Shown here piece after piece: positions 51,101 through 62,660 of a DNA stretch of 64,000 nucleotides. A program made the position numbers and the translations under genes. Under the pieces are notes generated by a model. The model ran no database searches. It was not told the DNA's origin and saw nothing but the letters and a program-made list of their open reading frames with translations. Location of the stretch: contig NC_135240.1 in assembly GCF_947623445.1 (NCBI RefSeq), positions 6,820,001 through 6,884,000 on the forward strand, in the 5' to 3' direction. Position 1 is the first letter of the stretch. Each line of letters starts with the position of its first letter. Origin of the DNA: Clavelina lepadiformis. Lineage: Eukaryota > Chordata > Ascidiacea > Aplousobranchia > Clavelinidae.

Positions 51101-53447
51101 GGGTGCTGTGGAAACTTTTTCGAATATTCGAAAGCGTCATCTGACAGGTGGAAAGCTCTTTGTGCAAACGAGTATTCTCCAGCCGTAGCTTGTCGGCCAC
51201 ATCTACAGAACAGTTAAGTCGGTTGAAATAAATAGACATAGAATAAGTAAATCAGTGATCAAGAACTATAGGGCCTCAGCCCTCAAGATATTAAATTTTG
51301 AAGCAAACTATTTTTGCAGCCAACATGAACATCAGTAAGTAATGTAACTGTTTTTGTATAACGTTGCTGTGGTTTGTGAGCAAGCAATTAACAAACTTCC
51401 CAAAAATGGTTCCTACTTTGCAGCCGCCGAACTTCAGCGGCAACGTCTTCCCTGTGCTTTTCCTTACTTTGGTAAAATTCTTCTGCAAAAAAATGACGTG
51501 ATGACAATGCATATAAGTACTGATGACGTGCAATCATATTGGACTCAAAGATTGAACGAGAATAAAAGTATTCAATAATGTAAATTAGGAATCCGGTTAG
51601 TAGGATTTGGAGTTTTTGATATTCTGTTTTAAAAATTCAGTAATTTAGATTTTACTATTTACTGACCCAGAGTTTGATTTGATTCTTCGAGGGCAGATAC
51701 TTTGGATTTTTCAACCAGTAAATCTTCGGTGAGAGACGTCAATTTTATTTCGTCTTTCTCAATTTTCTTTGAAAAAGAATCCAAGGTTATCTTTAAATGA
51801 TACTTCTGCACATTGAACTTGACCTAAAAAATTATTACGGAAATCTGTTGGAAAAAACAACTGGATCGTACTTGCTGGCAGGTTAAAAGTTGGACTTGTG
51901 CTGCCTTTAGATTTGTTTCGAAATTCTCCGAAGATGGCACCTCAGCATTCTAGACATAAATGAAAATGACTTTTAAAAAAGTAACAACATAATAAAAATA
52001 TGTCTCCAACTTATCCTACTACATAGATTTTGCACAAAAATAATTAATTTGCTTAATGTTTTGCTGTAGTGTTACACTGAAGCATAACTTACTTCTTATG
52101 TATACACACAATAATGTTAATAGTACAGGTAAGTTTTAATAGCTTTATAACTCAAATTCATTTAGTATAATGCTTCAGCCAATACTATTATATTTCTTAC
52201 CTTAGCAACAAGCAATTCATTTTTCTTTTCAAGCGCAGTAATTGTTTGTTGTCCATTGTGGACCTGGCTTTCCAAAAGAATTTTCTCTTTAGTCAAGTTT
52301 GCAACTTTCCCTTGCAACTTTAAAATTTCATCGTTGCAAGTTTGTAGATCCCTTTCTCGGTCGTTACATTGTTGTAATAATTTTCTTATCTGGAAAGCAC
52401 ATTAGAAAAATAAAACTAGAAAAAATGGAAAATTGTTATTGAGGGTTAAGATTGGTTTGACTTTGACTGAAATATTTCTGTTAAAATAACATAACAAACT
52501 TTTTAAGCAAAAAAATATTCAATGAAAGAAATTTATGACAAAAATCATACATACATATATATATATTACCTTATATATTAATCATACATATATATATTAA
52601 TCATACATATCTTTATTATATATTACATATATATTAAATTTATATATATTACCTCTTTTTCTTGATCCTGTTTTTGTTTGGAAGTTTGTGGTGATTTTTG
52701 ACTAGACGCTTGTTTTTCAACCTAAAGATTTCAAAGTTAGCTTATCTTCACAATCGTGTTTGAATAAAAACAAACTACTATCATATATGCTAAGACAACG
52801 CAAAGCTGAATGATAGGAATAACTTGCCTGCAAAGTTTGGGTTTTAAACTTTGTGTTAAAAACTTTCTTCTTGGGTCGATTACTTGGCTTCGCAAACTCT
52901 TTGGAGGGTGTGTTGGAACGTTCCATGTCGGTGTCAGAGTTAAGTGATTCAGTGGACTTAAAACGTTCGGAACAGTTCTCGAACTTGATCACGCCCACTG
53001 ATTTATCTGCACCACGAATGCTGTAAGTGCCTACGCCGGGTGCACATCCTGATTACAAGACAAATATTCTCATTGTCATTTTATCTTTGCAATTTCAATA
53101 AAGTCAAAGAATGAAGACATATACACTATACCAGGGGTGTTCAAATGATTTCTGCCATGATCCACCACAACCAAACCTGACAACATGATGATCCACTAAA
53201 TACGAATAGTAAATATATTGGACATGCTTTAATTTTTATGGTGCTTTATTCATGAAAATGTACCCTACAACATATTAATAACTTTGTAAAAGTCAAAAGT
53301 GACACACAAATGGCTCTATTTGATTATATTATTATTATTACGTTCCAACAGTTTTAACAAATCGATTTATAAAACTATCAAAGTAAACATTGAATCCTCA
53401 CCCTCAGTGTCGTTGAATCTCTTCACGGGCGCTCGTGGGAAGGACAT
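39181..53447 (-). CDS. HMMR: hyaluronan-mediated motility receptor / RHAMM (spindle coiled-coil protein)
   Basis: Coiled-coil, microtubule- and spindle-associated protein. Exons in transcript order: 53447-53402, 53048-52828, 52721-52653, 52389-52201, 51949-51872, 51823-51667, 51202-51051, 50791-50691, 50235-50149, 48862-48755, 42196-42126, 41757-41621, 41526-41408, 41313-41125, 40801-40652, 40440-40321, 40089-40041, 39701-39525, 39303-39181. The sum is 2343 nt (780 aa; human 724). N-terminus MSFPRAPVKRFNDTEGCAPGVGTY matches human MSFPKAPLKRFND and GCAPSPGAY. The middle is heptad-rich coiled coil. The C-terminus keeps KWKAMYENLEEKVRPFQ, YAELLGHHNHKQKIKHVVK (about 712-732) and the FDKTKAFQ tail. 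The B(X7)B-type basic motifs lie at about 722-732 and 746-754. Intron 2 uses a GC donor. Exon 8's acceptor is the weakest call. Intron 10 hosts another gene. Confidence 0.93.
41987..42058. repeat. inverted repeat in HMMR intron 11
   Basis: attcaacccacggacgttgg at 41987-42006 is answered by caaccgtccgtgagttgaat at 42039-42058, an imperfect 20-bp inverted pair with two or three changes. The spacer repeats tgggtt-like words. It resembles a very small foldback element. No coding content. Confidence 0.5.
44806..47569 (+). CDS. unrecognised multi-exon gene nested in HMMR intron 10
   Basis: I do not recognise this protein. Exons: (44806 or 44869)-45103, 45255-45406, 45660-45802, 46035-46234, 46360-46517, 46709-46840, 46972-47136, 47207-47569. 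All phases agree, giving 536 aa from the ATG at 44806 or 515 aa from 44869. A good acceptor at 44841-44846 suggests an upstream exon, so the 5' end is open. Composition is that of a real soluble protein: no signal peptide or membrane segment, a Ser-rich part at about 80-130, blocks such as FSLMTYRDFFLLQN and WHEALETLHRHLADKLED, and an acidic helical end (DILFDMLEDLEDNM). G+C rises over the exons relative to the flanking intron. It lies wholly inside an intron of HMMR on the opposite strand. The exon 5 end could be 46479 instead of 46517, also in frame. Confidence 0.8.
47611..47778. mobile_element. short hAT-like MITE remnant downstream of the nested gene
   Basis: The left end, cattggttgccaacc, and the right end, gtttgggaaccactg, are imperfect inverted copies of the cagtggttcccaaac hAT terminus also seen at 18906. 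Flanking 8-mers match poorly, so the insertion is old. It probably lies in the 3' UTR of the nested gene (stop at 47569). Confidence 0.6.
48057..48062 (+). terminator. candidate polyadenylation signal of the nested gene
   Basis: aataaa in the context ccaataaaaatatc, about 490 bases after the nested gene's stop and preceded by a T/G-rich run. Candidate only. Confidence 0.35.
49296..49518. mobile_element. hAT-like MITE in HMMR intron 9 (older copy)
   Basis: Begins cagggatgggcaaac and ends gttcgcccacctttg, imperfect inverted ends of the same type as the element at 49568. Inside each end are degenerate copies of gagccgc and gggccac. The flanking 8-mers agree at only about half the positions, so the target duplication has decayed. 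Confidence 0.65.
49568..50075. mobile_element. non-autonomous hAT element in HMMR intron 9 with perfect 8-bp target duplication
   Basis: A 508-bp element. The left end, caggggtgggcaaact, and the right end, agtttgcccatccctg, are inverted with one mismatch. The 8-mer tcttagat lies on both sides (49560-49567 and 50076-50083). Several gggccgc copies sit just inside both ends. No transposase frame. It stops only 73 bp from HMMR exon 9 (50149). Confidence 0.9.
52550..52652. repeat. AT-rich imperfect tandem repeat in HMMR intron 3
   Basis: Runs of tatatatatta interleaved with tacctt and atcatacatat, repeated several times. On the minus strand this yields more than one ggtaatatat-like word, close to the true exon 3 donor at 52652, so cryptic donor sites are possible. 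Simple-sequence repeat; no coding content. Confidence 0.7.
53132..53165. mobile_element. possible hAT terminus in HMMR intron 1 (partial)
   Basis: caggggtgttcaaatgatttctgccatgatccacc resembles the left end of hAT MITEs (CAGGGGTG, then CAAA). I could not find a matching right end within the 354-bp intron, so this is at most a fragment. Confidence 0.35.
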
Positions 53448-54013
53448 CGCTTTAAACAAATCAGTCACAGGCCACAAATAATAGTTAAATTTCTGCTCAC
53501 TGCACACAAGAAACATTGCAGTTTGATTAATCTGTGTTAGAATCAACAATGCACACGAGCCTCTATGTTTTACACTTAGCTAAAATTCACATATTTTGCT
53601 AGTTTTTGTTCAGACGAAGAACAATTCTTGTGAAAACATTACAAACTTTTCATACACGAGTTGCTTGAGAAAACCATCGAAGTATAAATTACAAAAAGCC
53701 AACACATTAAAAATTGTTCTGTTGTACAATGAATGCTCCAACGTAAGGCATCAATTCACAAATATTTAATTGAATTTTTTACCACCAACAACCTAATTTC
53801 AACTGATAGAACACAACAATTCTTACACCACACTACTGTAAAGTTCTGGTAATGAAACAACTTTCCCAAGTCAAAATATTTATATGCACCAAAATATGAC
53901 ATCAATTACTTAGAAGCAAAAACACAATCTGGAAATTTACTAACACAAATGTTTGTCAATATTTGTTAAGTCCATGTAAGTATTACACGAAAAGTACACG
54001 ATACAAATTTAAA
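53448..54013. other. spacer between EIF3L stop and HMMR start
   Basis: 566 bp on the shared minus strand, containing the EIF3L 3' UTR and the HMMR 5' UTR or promoter. AT-rich, no gene recognised. The gap is much longer than the near-zero spacing of known ascidian operons, so independent promoters are more likely. Confidence 0.5.
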
Positions 54014-55624
54014 TTATTTCAGCTGCTTAATGTGAAGATTTAACTCTTCAAATTTGTGAATTTGCTTAATGAAATAATCAGCATAACCTCTCTCAATCTT
54101 GGTGTCAGCAATATGAACCATATCCCCGTCAATATAAAAGTCAACCTCGAGCTGGCCTTCCTGGTCTTTGCCTGAACGAGCATTTTTCATTTTGTGTTTG
54201 ATGCAAAGCAGCTGGGCAGTAAATTCATCGACATCCATGTCTAAAAACACAGCTAATTTTTCAACCGGCATCGTTGAATAAAGCTTCAAAAAGCTCCGAA
54301 TCGTCGGCAACTGAGCTTGTTGTTCAACTTCTTCCAGGAAGACTTTGCACTGATGGATCATCGGCTCTTTGTGAGAATTAAGAGGCCCAGCATCAAAATT
54401 TGGAGCAACAGGTGAGAGAAATTTTGGACATCCAAAGGAAAACGACTCTTCAAAAGCACTCTTGTCACCTTTCTGCATCCTTTGCCACTTGTCTGCTCCC
54501 ACTTTCTCCCGCATACTTTGTGCCAAGGATTCATCTATACGCACAGGATAGAGATTTGCACAGAGAGCCAAAAGATTAAACATCTGATCAGTCTGCTTAT
54601 TTATCATGTCCATTTTGTATTGACTTGATCGTTGCAGAGTGGTGCTTTTGGTACGTTGAATGTAAGTCAAAATGCTGGAAAAGGTATCGATCGCTAGCTG
54701 ATACTTCCTCATCATCATGTAGGCAAAACCAACATAGTAGTAAGTCGTAATCTGACACTCAGGCACTTGGGAGTACACAGTGCTCCTCTTGGTGATGTTG
54801 ATGTTTTCCAATGATGAGAGAGCTTGGTGGTAGTCTCCCAAGAGGCTATGTAAGCGCAAAAGACCTATAAGGCTGAAGTAGCCAAGCATTTTGTATAAAG
54901 AATGATGCCCGAATATGCCGGCAACTCTCACAATGCTCTCTTGGTCCATTCCATTGTTGTAAGCTTCCAGTTGCTCGTTTATTTTTGACTTGTCCACAAG
55001 TGAATGGAGCACGTTTAGAACGCTGTGAATGTTCCAAATCTTCGGATTACTTCTCAGAATCTCAATTTCATTCTCAGACTTCTTACTAAGCTTGCATCGA
55101 TACTGGGTAAAAGCTTGAAACTGATAGATAAACTCATCAATGATGTCCCAAAGCCATTGATTTGGAAGATCCAGCATCACTGGTCCGTCAGCATTCAAAA
55201 TGTAGTTGAAGAGATCACAATAGTTATAGTAAGATTTGAAGCGTTGCTCCTGGGACGGCCCATTTTGAATCCTAGCATAAATATGCCGATAATGCAACTC
55301 TTTATACAAAATCAAAAATAAAGCATCGTTGCCCACAAATGGAGAAATAGATTCTGCTTCAGGCCAGGCCTCTGTGGCATAGTAACGTTCTGTGAGTTGA
55401 TTCCATCCATTTTCATAATAGCTCTCCAATTCATACATGTTTTGATCATTCAATGCCTTCTGAAAGTACTGCAAATAATTTTGTACGGCGTCTGGAACAT
55501 TAACCTGTCTATGTCTTTCAAATTCTAAGTCTAAAGTGGGATCTCCTGTGTGGCCCATGGTGTCTCCTGACACTTGTAAACCATCCTCATATTCAACATA
55601 TGCTTCTTCAGTATAACTAGCCAT
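54014..55624 (-). CDS. EIF3L: eukaryotic translation initiation factor 3 subunit L
   Basis: Single-exon 536-aa subunit of the eIF3 complex, which binds the 40S ribosome and mRNA during initiation (human 564 aa). Matches run through the whole protein: HTGDPTLDLEFERH, WPEAESISPFVGNDALFLILYKELHYRHIYA, RFKSYYNYCDLFNYILNADGP, LDLPNQWLWDIIDEFIYQFQ, SNPKIWNIHSVLNVLHSLVDKS, HSLYKMLGYFSLIGLLRLHSLLGDY, CPKFLSPVAPN, TIRSFLKLYSTMPVEKLA, and DFYIDGDMVHIADTK near the end of the C-terminal PCI/winged-helix region (about 300-510). The start lies in an aaaaATGG context. The shortfall against human is mostly in the N-terminal extension and the last few residues. The human gene has many introns; this coding region has none, which suggests retroposition or intron loss, yet the frame is intact and strongly conserved. 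Confidence 0.97.
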   Translation of the reverse strand: MASYTEEAYVEYEDGLQVSGDTMGHTGDPTLDLEFERHRQVNVPDAVQNYLQYFQKALNDQNMYELESYYENGWNQLTERYYATEAWPEAESISPFVGNDALFLILYKELHYRHIYARIQNGPSQEQRFKSYYNYCDLFNYILNADGPVMLDLPNQWLWDIIDEFIYQFQAFTQYRCKLSKKSENEIEILRSNPKIWNIHSVLNVLHSLVDKSKINEQLEAYNNGMDQESIVRVAGIFGHHSLYKMLGYFSLIGLLRLHSLLGDYHQALSSLENINITKRSTVYSQVPECQITTYYYVGFAYMMMRKYQLAIDTFSSILTYIQRTKSTTLQRSSQYKMDMINKQTDQMFNLLALCANLYPVRIDESLAQSMREKVGADKWQRMQKGDKSAFEESFSFGCPKFLSPVAPNFDAGPLNSHKEPMIHQCKVFLEEVEQQAQLPTIRSFLKLYSTMPVEKLAVFLDMDVDEFTAQLLCIKHKMKNARSGKDQEGQLEVDFYIDGDMVHIADTKIERGYADYFIKQIHKFEELNLHIKQLK

Positions 55625-58600
55625 TTTTATTGCACAGTTGTCTGGAATTTAACTTATGTGTACAAATGGGCTAAGTGTGATACTAATCTATGTAACGTCT
55701 TGAATAACACCAAAAAAGGGAACAATATCAACAAAGTGTTATTAAGTTTAGCAATAAAACAAAATAATCAAAAAATTTCAGTCATAATCTGTTTGCAATA
55801 TAATAGAGCAACATTTCACCAAGGCCTACATGTAAGACCTGATGTGGAGTGCTAAACAATATACAAACGAATTTCATCAACACCAGGCCAAACTTTTTAA
55901 CATTTTTTCCGCTTTATAGTAACAAAACAAGGCTATTTGAGCGAGTTATTAAGTTAGCCAACAAGGTTATTTGAGGCCAGTTCATAATATACAAAACAGC
56001 AGTTCATAATATATAAAACAGCAAATGAGGCTTCAGTGCAAGCTTTCACATCAAGTATTGTCACTCTTCATCCTCGTTTCCTTATTAAAAATATGGCATA
56101 CTTTTCAGTTTAGCTATGCATTAGCATGCAGACCAGAACTAGCTTGCGGCTTAACTTTTTTGACATTAAAATAGTCAGGTCAAAACGAAAGATTAAAAAA
56201 GAACTTTTAAGCAAAATGCTTAATGATAATATTTAAGCCGAGTTCATTTAACATGAGAAATTTTGTCGAGTTTAAATTAATGAGGCTTACAAAAAAGTAA
56301 AACAATTTCCCTAGACAAGCTTAGAAGGTACCACCGATATAATAGATAGCCTACAATAATTAACCAAACAACTTGTGGATAGCTTGCAATCACCTAGTTC
56401 AGTGTTTCTACCTAGGTTCAGAAGTCCAGCATGCAATCACCCTCCGGAAAAAGTTTTTAGCACAGGAACTGTGGAAGCTGGCTTATGCGTTAATTTTTAA
56501 GCACAGAATTGACGTTTCACATTTAACTAAACTTTATATTACCAGTATAGCCTATATAGGCCTACAGATGTGTATGTAGGCTATTATCATATCGCTTATT
56601 TTTTGCCATTAACTGTGGGGAGCAAAAAGGGGTCTCCTTTACTTTTGTATTTCCACATCAGACATCACATCGTATATTATAATTACTGTATAACATCATA
56701 ATTGTTTTGTCTGTTACCTTATAACGAATATAGACTGTGACGGTTACGTCACGAGGCATGAGTTGTTTTGTAATAAAATCTTGTAATTCAGTTGTTGACC
56801 GAGCTTTAACTCTGCTTAATGACATCAGATAAATTACTTCGCTTGAACTGGTGTGCCATATATATACTGTTGTAATGTTTGCAATCCTGCCTTTTTACTT
56901 TTCTCACTCACTTGTTTAGACTGCGTTATGTAACATTCAGTAAGCTTTGCCCGAAGGTGAAAGCCTTTTTGTCTGATAATGAATAAAATGGGAACTTTAT
57001 AATTTAGTAATTTGTATAGACAGAGTTAAGCAACTAACAGCATAATCACGCCGTTCGAGAAATGAGAACTCATACCATCCAGTCAGAAGCAAAACGAATT
57101 ATCAACCATCAATCGTCACCGCTCATATTGCTACAGCCGCTAATGAAGCCGGTCTTTGTGACAAATATGTTTGTTGTGTAATAGGCTACTTCACACAAAT
57201 AATACAGCAACGAAAGTTAATTTGTCATAAGACCACATAACCTACCATTCTTGCCTTCAAATCGAAATGTGTAAGTACAAGTCACTCGGCCTATGTAATA
57301 AAATTTAAGTTAGGTTTACAAGATACTATGAAAAGTGGCTTTGAACGCACGATTTTTTTCGGTTGCAGCCTAAACTTCAATGTTACCACACCAGCACAAG
57401 TCTACCGCAAGAACAAAGTATTAGTAGTCGACATATCCCACAGCACTTCGTAATCGTTAGTGAAGAACTAAGCTAATCTACCAACGAAGTCATGATGCAG
57501 ACCATCACTTATTGCATATCTTTAGTGAAAATAACAGTGTTTTAGGGGTCTCTTGGCTGCTGCTCTGTGCGGTTTCTAGCGCGAACCCGTGCTTAGTGCT
57601 TGTCTTCAAACGGAAACCACGTGATAGATATGCTCTGTCGGTTCTAAGCACAGCGGGAAATCACCAAAGGTGATTGGAGTCGGAATTTTCAGATTCCTGT
57701 TCCAGCTCAGATAAACTAAATTCAACCTTGGCTCCTACTCCGGAAAATTATGATAGCTGCCAATTCAAATGATACTAAAATTAGCAGCCCATCACACTAT
57801 TTTTTGATATTAAAACTGAAAACATTTTACTATCTAACAACAAACGTTTTTGGTGCCAGCAAATTACAGTAGGCCTACCTACTTTTACGATCTAATAGAG
57901 GGAATACTTCTCGTGTTGCTAGCAAGCGCTTACAGGCCACCAGGGCGACTTTTTTAATATGAAGAGAAGAAATTTTATGCCTGAAACCTGAACATTAGTC
58001 TTGCCGTTTAACGATGCTGGACAATAATTTTCGATGATTGGTGTGCATTCTTGCTATACAAACTCGGGCTAATCAACAACGCCCTTCATTAGTGCTATTT
58101 GACACCAGAAACCGGGCTCTTGCCTGGGATGGAGTTTCTTTTCCCATCCACTGATGTACAGCACTGAACCAATTTTCATTCATCAGTTGGTTGAACACAC
58201 CACCTGCTTGTCTGCTTAATTTTCGCTTTTTCAACTTATGTTTTATGGATTTAACTAATCATAGGTTTAGTGACAGTGCTGGGTGTTTTAAGCCTTTTCG
58301 GTTTTGTCACTTGTTCATGGTGCGTGTTAGTTACCACTGGCTTGATTTTTCGTCCCCATCGCGCTTTTGACGGAAAATAAAATGATTGATGAATAACTCA
58401 TTAAATATGTGAGTAAACATCTGGTCTCTTAGCCGCACCTTTTAGAGTCAAATGAAATAACAGTAATTAGCATCGTTCGCCATAACTATTACAATGTAGG
58501 CCTACCCAGCGACTACATCGGCCAGATTTTCAACTCCGTTTCGGATAAAAAGAAAACACAAAATCCAGCTCCATATGATCACTTCTGGAAATAACCTTCA

Positions 58601-61600
58601 GTCTTGTAAGCAGGATTCTTTTGTGTAACTACATAGGCCTACGCAGTGGAATCACTACAAATTTTTTTCTAAATGAGCCTACTGGTAAACATAAGACAAG
58701 TGATTTTTGTGTTGTTAGTAGCCCTACCAGCAGCAATTTCATTACTTTTCTCGTAACATGAAATATGGGGCATCAAGTATGGTATCAAAATCTTCATCCT
58801 CGAACTGAAGGAAGTCGTTTCCACGACTTAACATAGCGATGATTTTCACCCGTCGGGCTACCAAACTTTATTCATACAAGTTCTAATGATCACACATTTT
58901 TATCTATATTTTCTAAATGTTGCATTGCCAAAATCTAGAACTGTTCATCATAATCACTGGTTCATACCTTGTTAAAAGATATTAGGCTACGAGTTGGCGC
59001 AACGGGCTTTGTTTTATTACGATACAGCTAGAGCTTTCATAGCACCTATAACTTACTATTGAAATTATAGCGGATAAGAAGTCAAAAAAAGAATGATATG
59101 ATGAACAAAAGATGAAGACCTAACAGCTAAACGCCTACGGCTCAAACAATTAGATTTTTGAGTAGGGCTGGGATGCTAGACCACGAAGTTTATCAGGAAA
59201 ATAAGGTATTCAAGCGTTAAAATTATTGATAGAGCAGCAAATTTCCATGAGTCAATAAATTAACAAAAGTTTTGCTCCAAACACACCTTCCACTAACTAA
59301 CGGCTGACAAAATGTTTAGTGGCAAAGAGCTCTTAGCCGCTAGCGGTCAAATCTTCCCAAGCCTCTTTCTGAGAAGGCTTAGGACAACGCTCCCCACACC
59401 ACTGAATACGCTTGTGGGTGGGCCTGGTATAAATTGTGCCCTGACATGAAGAGCTTGATATTTTATTGCTCATCCTATTTTGACACAGCTGTGTTTGAAA
59501 ATGGAGGAGCTGCGTGACCTACACACTGTGAAATAGTCATTCCATGTTGTTTATGAACACTTTTCCGTCTGAAATTAACTGATGCGCCGCACAAATCATT
59601 ATTGAGTCTTGTCGCGGTAAGTTACAAAACAAGGTTCCAAAGCGTTTGTCGCCCTGCGTCATAGCGAAAAATTAGGTAGTTGGCTGTCTTCCTTTTTTTT
59701 ATTTGTCAAAAAAATGCTACATCAACTTGTGGTAAAACGAAGAAAAATGTTAAAAAACTTATCAAACTCAATGAGTAGGGCCAAGTTGCTCCGCTGACGG
59801 CCAGATTTGTGACGTCACAGAAAGATTTTGAGTCATGGTGCAAGTCCTCTACAAGTTCACAGCATATGTCGGCAACCCATGGTTCTTTCCTCTCTGTGCT
59901 CTGGCTCCCGTGACTCAGAGCCAGCGAGCTCATTTAGGAAAACCTAACGTGAATGAATAATGGTGTTTTTCAGTCAGGTTGACTGCTATTAAAATGGAAA
60001 ACACGAGTTAGTTCTACTTTACAAAAGAAACGTACTAAAGTCCTAAGTGTTACTGCAAAGCATAGGTTTAAATTATGAATGTAGCGGTAAGTTTTTTGTT
60101 TCAAGTGGTCAATTAGGTGTTGTGGCTAGAGTAGGTTTCAGTTTGATGTCTCTTTCAATGCTGAAGGTTGCCGACACGTGCTCTATAACCTTCCTGCCAA
60201 CGGTGACTTACTTGTGCTACAGGCCTATTACGCAAAAGTTGCAGCGCTTCAAAAGCCATTTGAAAAGTGCCGATAGGCTACAAATTAATCAAAAGAATCA
60301 TTATAAAAATGCCAAAACCAAGCTTTTGCTAAATGTAGTAAAATTTACAAGTAGTCGAATAAAACAAAGAGTTTCACACACACAACGCGGTAAGTAGTTT
60401 TATTTCTCTCATGTCATTCTCAAACTAAAAACATCGTTTCAAGGGTTAGTAGCATTTTAGAGGTCAAACGGCATCTTATCTAAACTGGAGGCCTAATTTT
60501 TAATCAAAATTTAAGATTTTTGTTGACTTAACTTCTATAAGACTAAGCGATACCGCGACCTACAGTTTCATTCAGAAAATAGCAAGGATAGTCATGCACC
60601 GACTTCATTCAGACGCTTTGATTGTTAGATTGGCTATTTTAGTTAAGAGCTTTTTCTTTTAATTAAAAAAAAAAACAAGTTACGTACCATGCAAATAAAT
60701 CAATGGACATACTGTAGAAACAAAACAACTCAAAAAACTTGAGATACTGCATACCGTCTTAACTTACAGCAAGTCATATGAAATTGGCAACTTGTAATGT
60801 GCCCACTTTTGCATTTCTATTCAGGGACGAGAAACGCAAAGGTTACGTAACAATTACAACAAAAATGGTCAGTTATTACGTTCTAGAATTAATGCAAAAC
60901 GTTTAGGCTTACTCTTCTGTGTGCAAATACTGTGATACATAAACACAGTGAGATAAAAGTGTTGATATAGACGAGTTGCCACTTTAAAAGACGCCGATAT
61001 AGCTAAGCGACAGGAATGTTGTCGACATCCAATGTATTGTTCCGATGAAGGAATTTAAACAGATTATATTTATCAATTACAAGTTTGCGATTGTATGTGA
61101 ACACGATGGACAACTAGAGTGATTGTTTTTCAGTTGGATAACATCAGATTTTGTAGCAACTAATCAATTGCTTGTGAATGAAAATTGAGACAATGTAAAG
61201 TGTGCAATCGTCTTTTGTGATAAGAACAAATGCAGAAAATAGTGCTTCTGCAATAAAGGCGAACTTGTCTTGTGGTAGTTGTTTTAACAACTTAATAATT
61301 TGTAGCTTACCCGAGTTGCATCTCTCAATGAAAGTTGGGCAGGAGCTGGGACAATCAATATGAATTGAAATATAAGAATTCCAATGGTGGTCAAATAACT
61401 ACAGACGTGCACTCTTTCCATGGATGCAAGGGGCAAAATTTTCTAGGATCAACATGAACCTATCAATAGGACTGGAAACCCACTAGATAATCTAGGAGCG
61501 ATTTGCTCAAGGTCTAGTGTTACGGGCCTGGAGAATACATTCTAGTTATAAGGAACATCTGGGTTAAACAAACGTGCTTGGGAGTCTGGACTGGTGTCGT

Positions 61601-62660
61601 GAAAAGGCGCTATTTTTTCTTGGTAGCAACTGGAGGAAGTCAACTATCGATCAACTATGTGCATGTAGTGAGAGTAAATGATTCTATTTTCTATGTAGGC
61701 AAGGAGGTACTTGTTCAAAGAACAGCTGTCAATGTACTGGAAATTCAACAGAACTGGGACCAAACAGCTGAATGGCTAAAGGCCTTCATGAATTAACTAA
61801 AAGGTATTAGACAAGGGAAAGGCTTGGGCTAAATGAATGTGTTCTGGAGTCTTGGCTGAATATGCAGTGGTGCCATAAGGAAGTTAATTTTCTTGGATAC
61901 GAGGCTGAATAGCTGCTCTGGGATTTGGCTGTTGGGCCAATTTCTGGAACAGTCAATTGACACTGACTGCCGTTCTATCTTTGGTCTGATGCGAAAACCC
62001 AAGTGACTATTGTTAGGTATGGTTTGCTTTCACTCATATTAATTCGGTTTCTGGATCAGCGGAATTTATAAAATATGGGTCCACTGGCTGGGTCGATAAT
62101 GCTGTCATCTAAACAAATCGTTTGAAAATTGACAATAAACTACCACAATAGATTTTTTGGCCAGGGACTATGTACAGTTGCCCGAGACATTTATTACAGA
62201 TTTATTAAAGTGAATACGGCAGGATAGAACATGTTATCAGTTTTGAGGGCTGGACAGCAAACATTGAGATAAAATTTAGGGATGCCAGGTGAGCAAACGC
62301 AATCAATGAATTAGTGACAAATAGGAAAGCATCAACCATCAGTGAAAGTTGGAGGAAATAAATAACCTGGGATGGGAGCAAATAACAAGGATGTATTGTA
62401 CATGGGATTTTAAGTAGATGGGTAAAACAAGGGCAAATACTTACAAAAGCATGAAATAAGACATGAACAGGTTTCGCTTGACATGCATTGGTCTATGTGG
62501 CACCACTTATAAAGAATAATAAAACCAGAATGGACAAAGAATTGTTTTAGATCATGGGAGGACATAACGTGGGAAATAACTACAAAAATAACTTCACAAG
62601 GATGCCAAATATCATGGTTAAAAGTTCAGTGGTAATACATTAACAAATCAGCAGGGACAT
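55625..62660. other. long gene-poor stretch between hnRNP K-like gene and EIF3L
   Basis: Seven kilobases in which I recognise no coding region on either strand. The left end should carry the EIF3L promoter and the right end the 3' UTR of the hnRNP K-like gene; on the minus strand aataaa occurs near 62189-62206, about 460 bases past its stop. Taggcctac-type words are frequent, as in other non-coding parts of the window. A motif at 58351-58392 recurs at 3409-3446. Between 61560 and 61900 there is a faint duplicated segment (separate entry). Enhancers, non-coding RNAs or lineage-specific genes could be missed by eye. Confidence 0.5.
61563..61900. repeat. faint degenerate duplication
   Basis: The stretch from about 61563 (tgggttaaacaaacgtgc, then ggagtctgg, then ttttcttgg) resembles that from about 61824 (tgggctaaatgaatgtg, then ggagtcttgg, then ttttcttgg) in order and spacing. 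Identity is modest and gapped. It probably lies in the 3' flank of the hnRNP K-like gene. Confidence 0.35.

Noticed and set aside
52550..52652. CRISPR-like or satellite array
   Set aside because: Irregular AT simple repeat without unique spacers, in a eukaryotic intron.
53448..55624. EIF3L and HMMR as an operon
   Set aside because: They share a strand, but the 566-bp gap is far wider than ascidian operon spacing and no trans-splice evidence can be read from DNA alone.
59706..60397. Open frames at 59706-59933 (-) and 60047-60397 (+) as small genes
   Set aside because: No homology, no splice partners, composition like the surrounding intergenic DNA.
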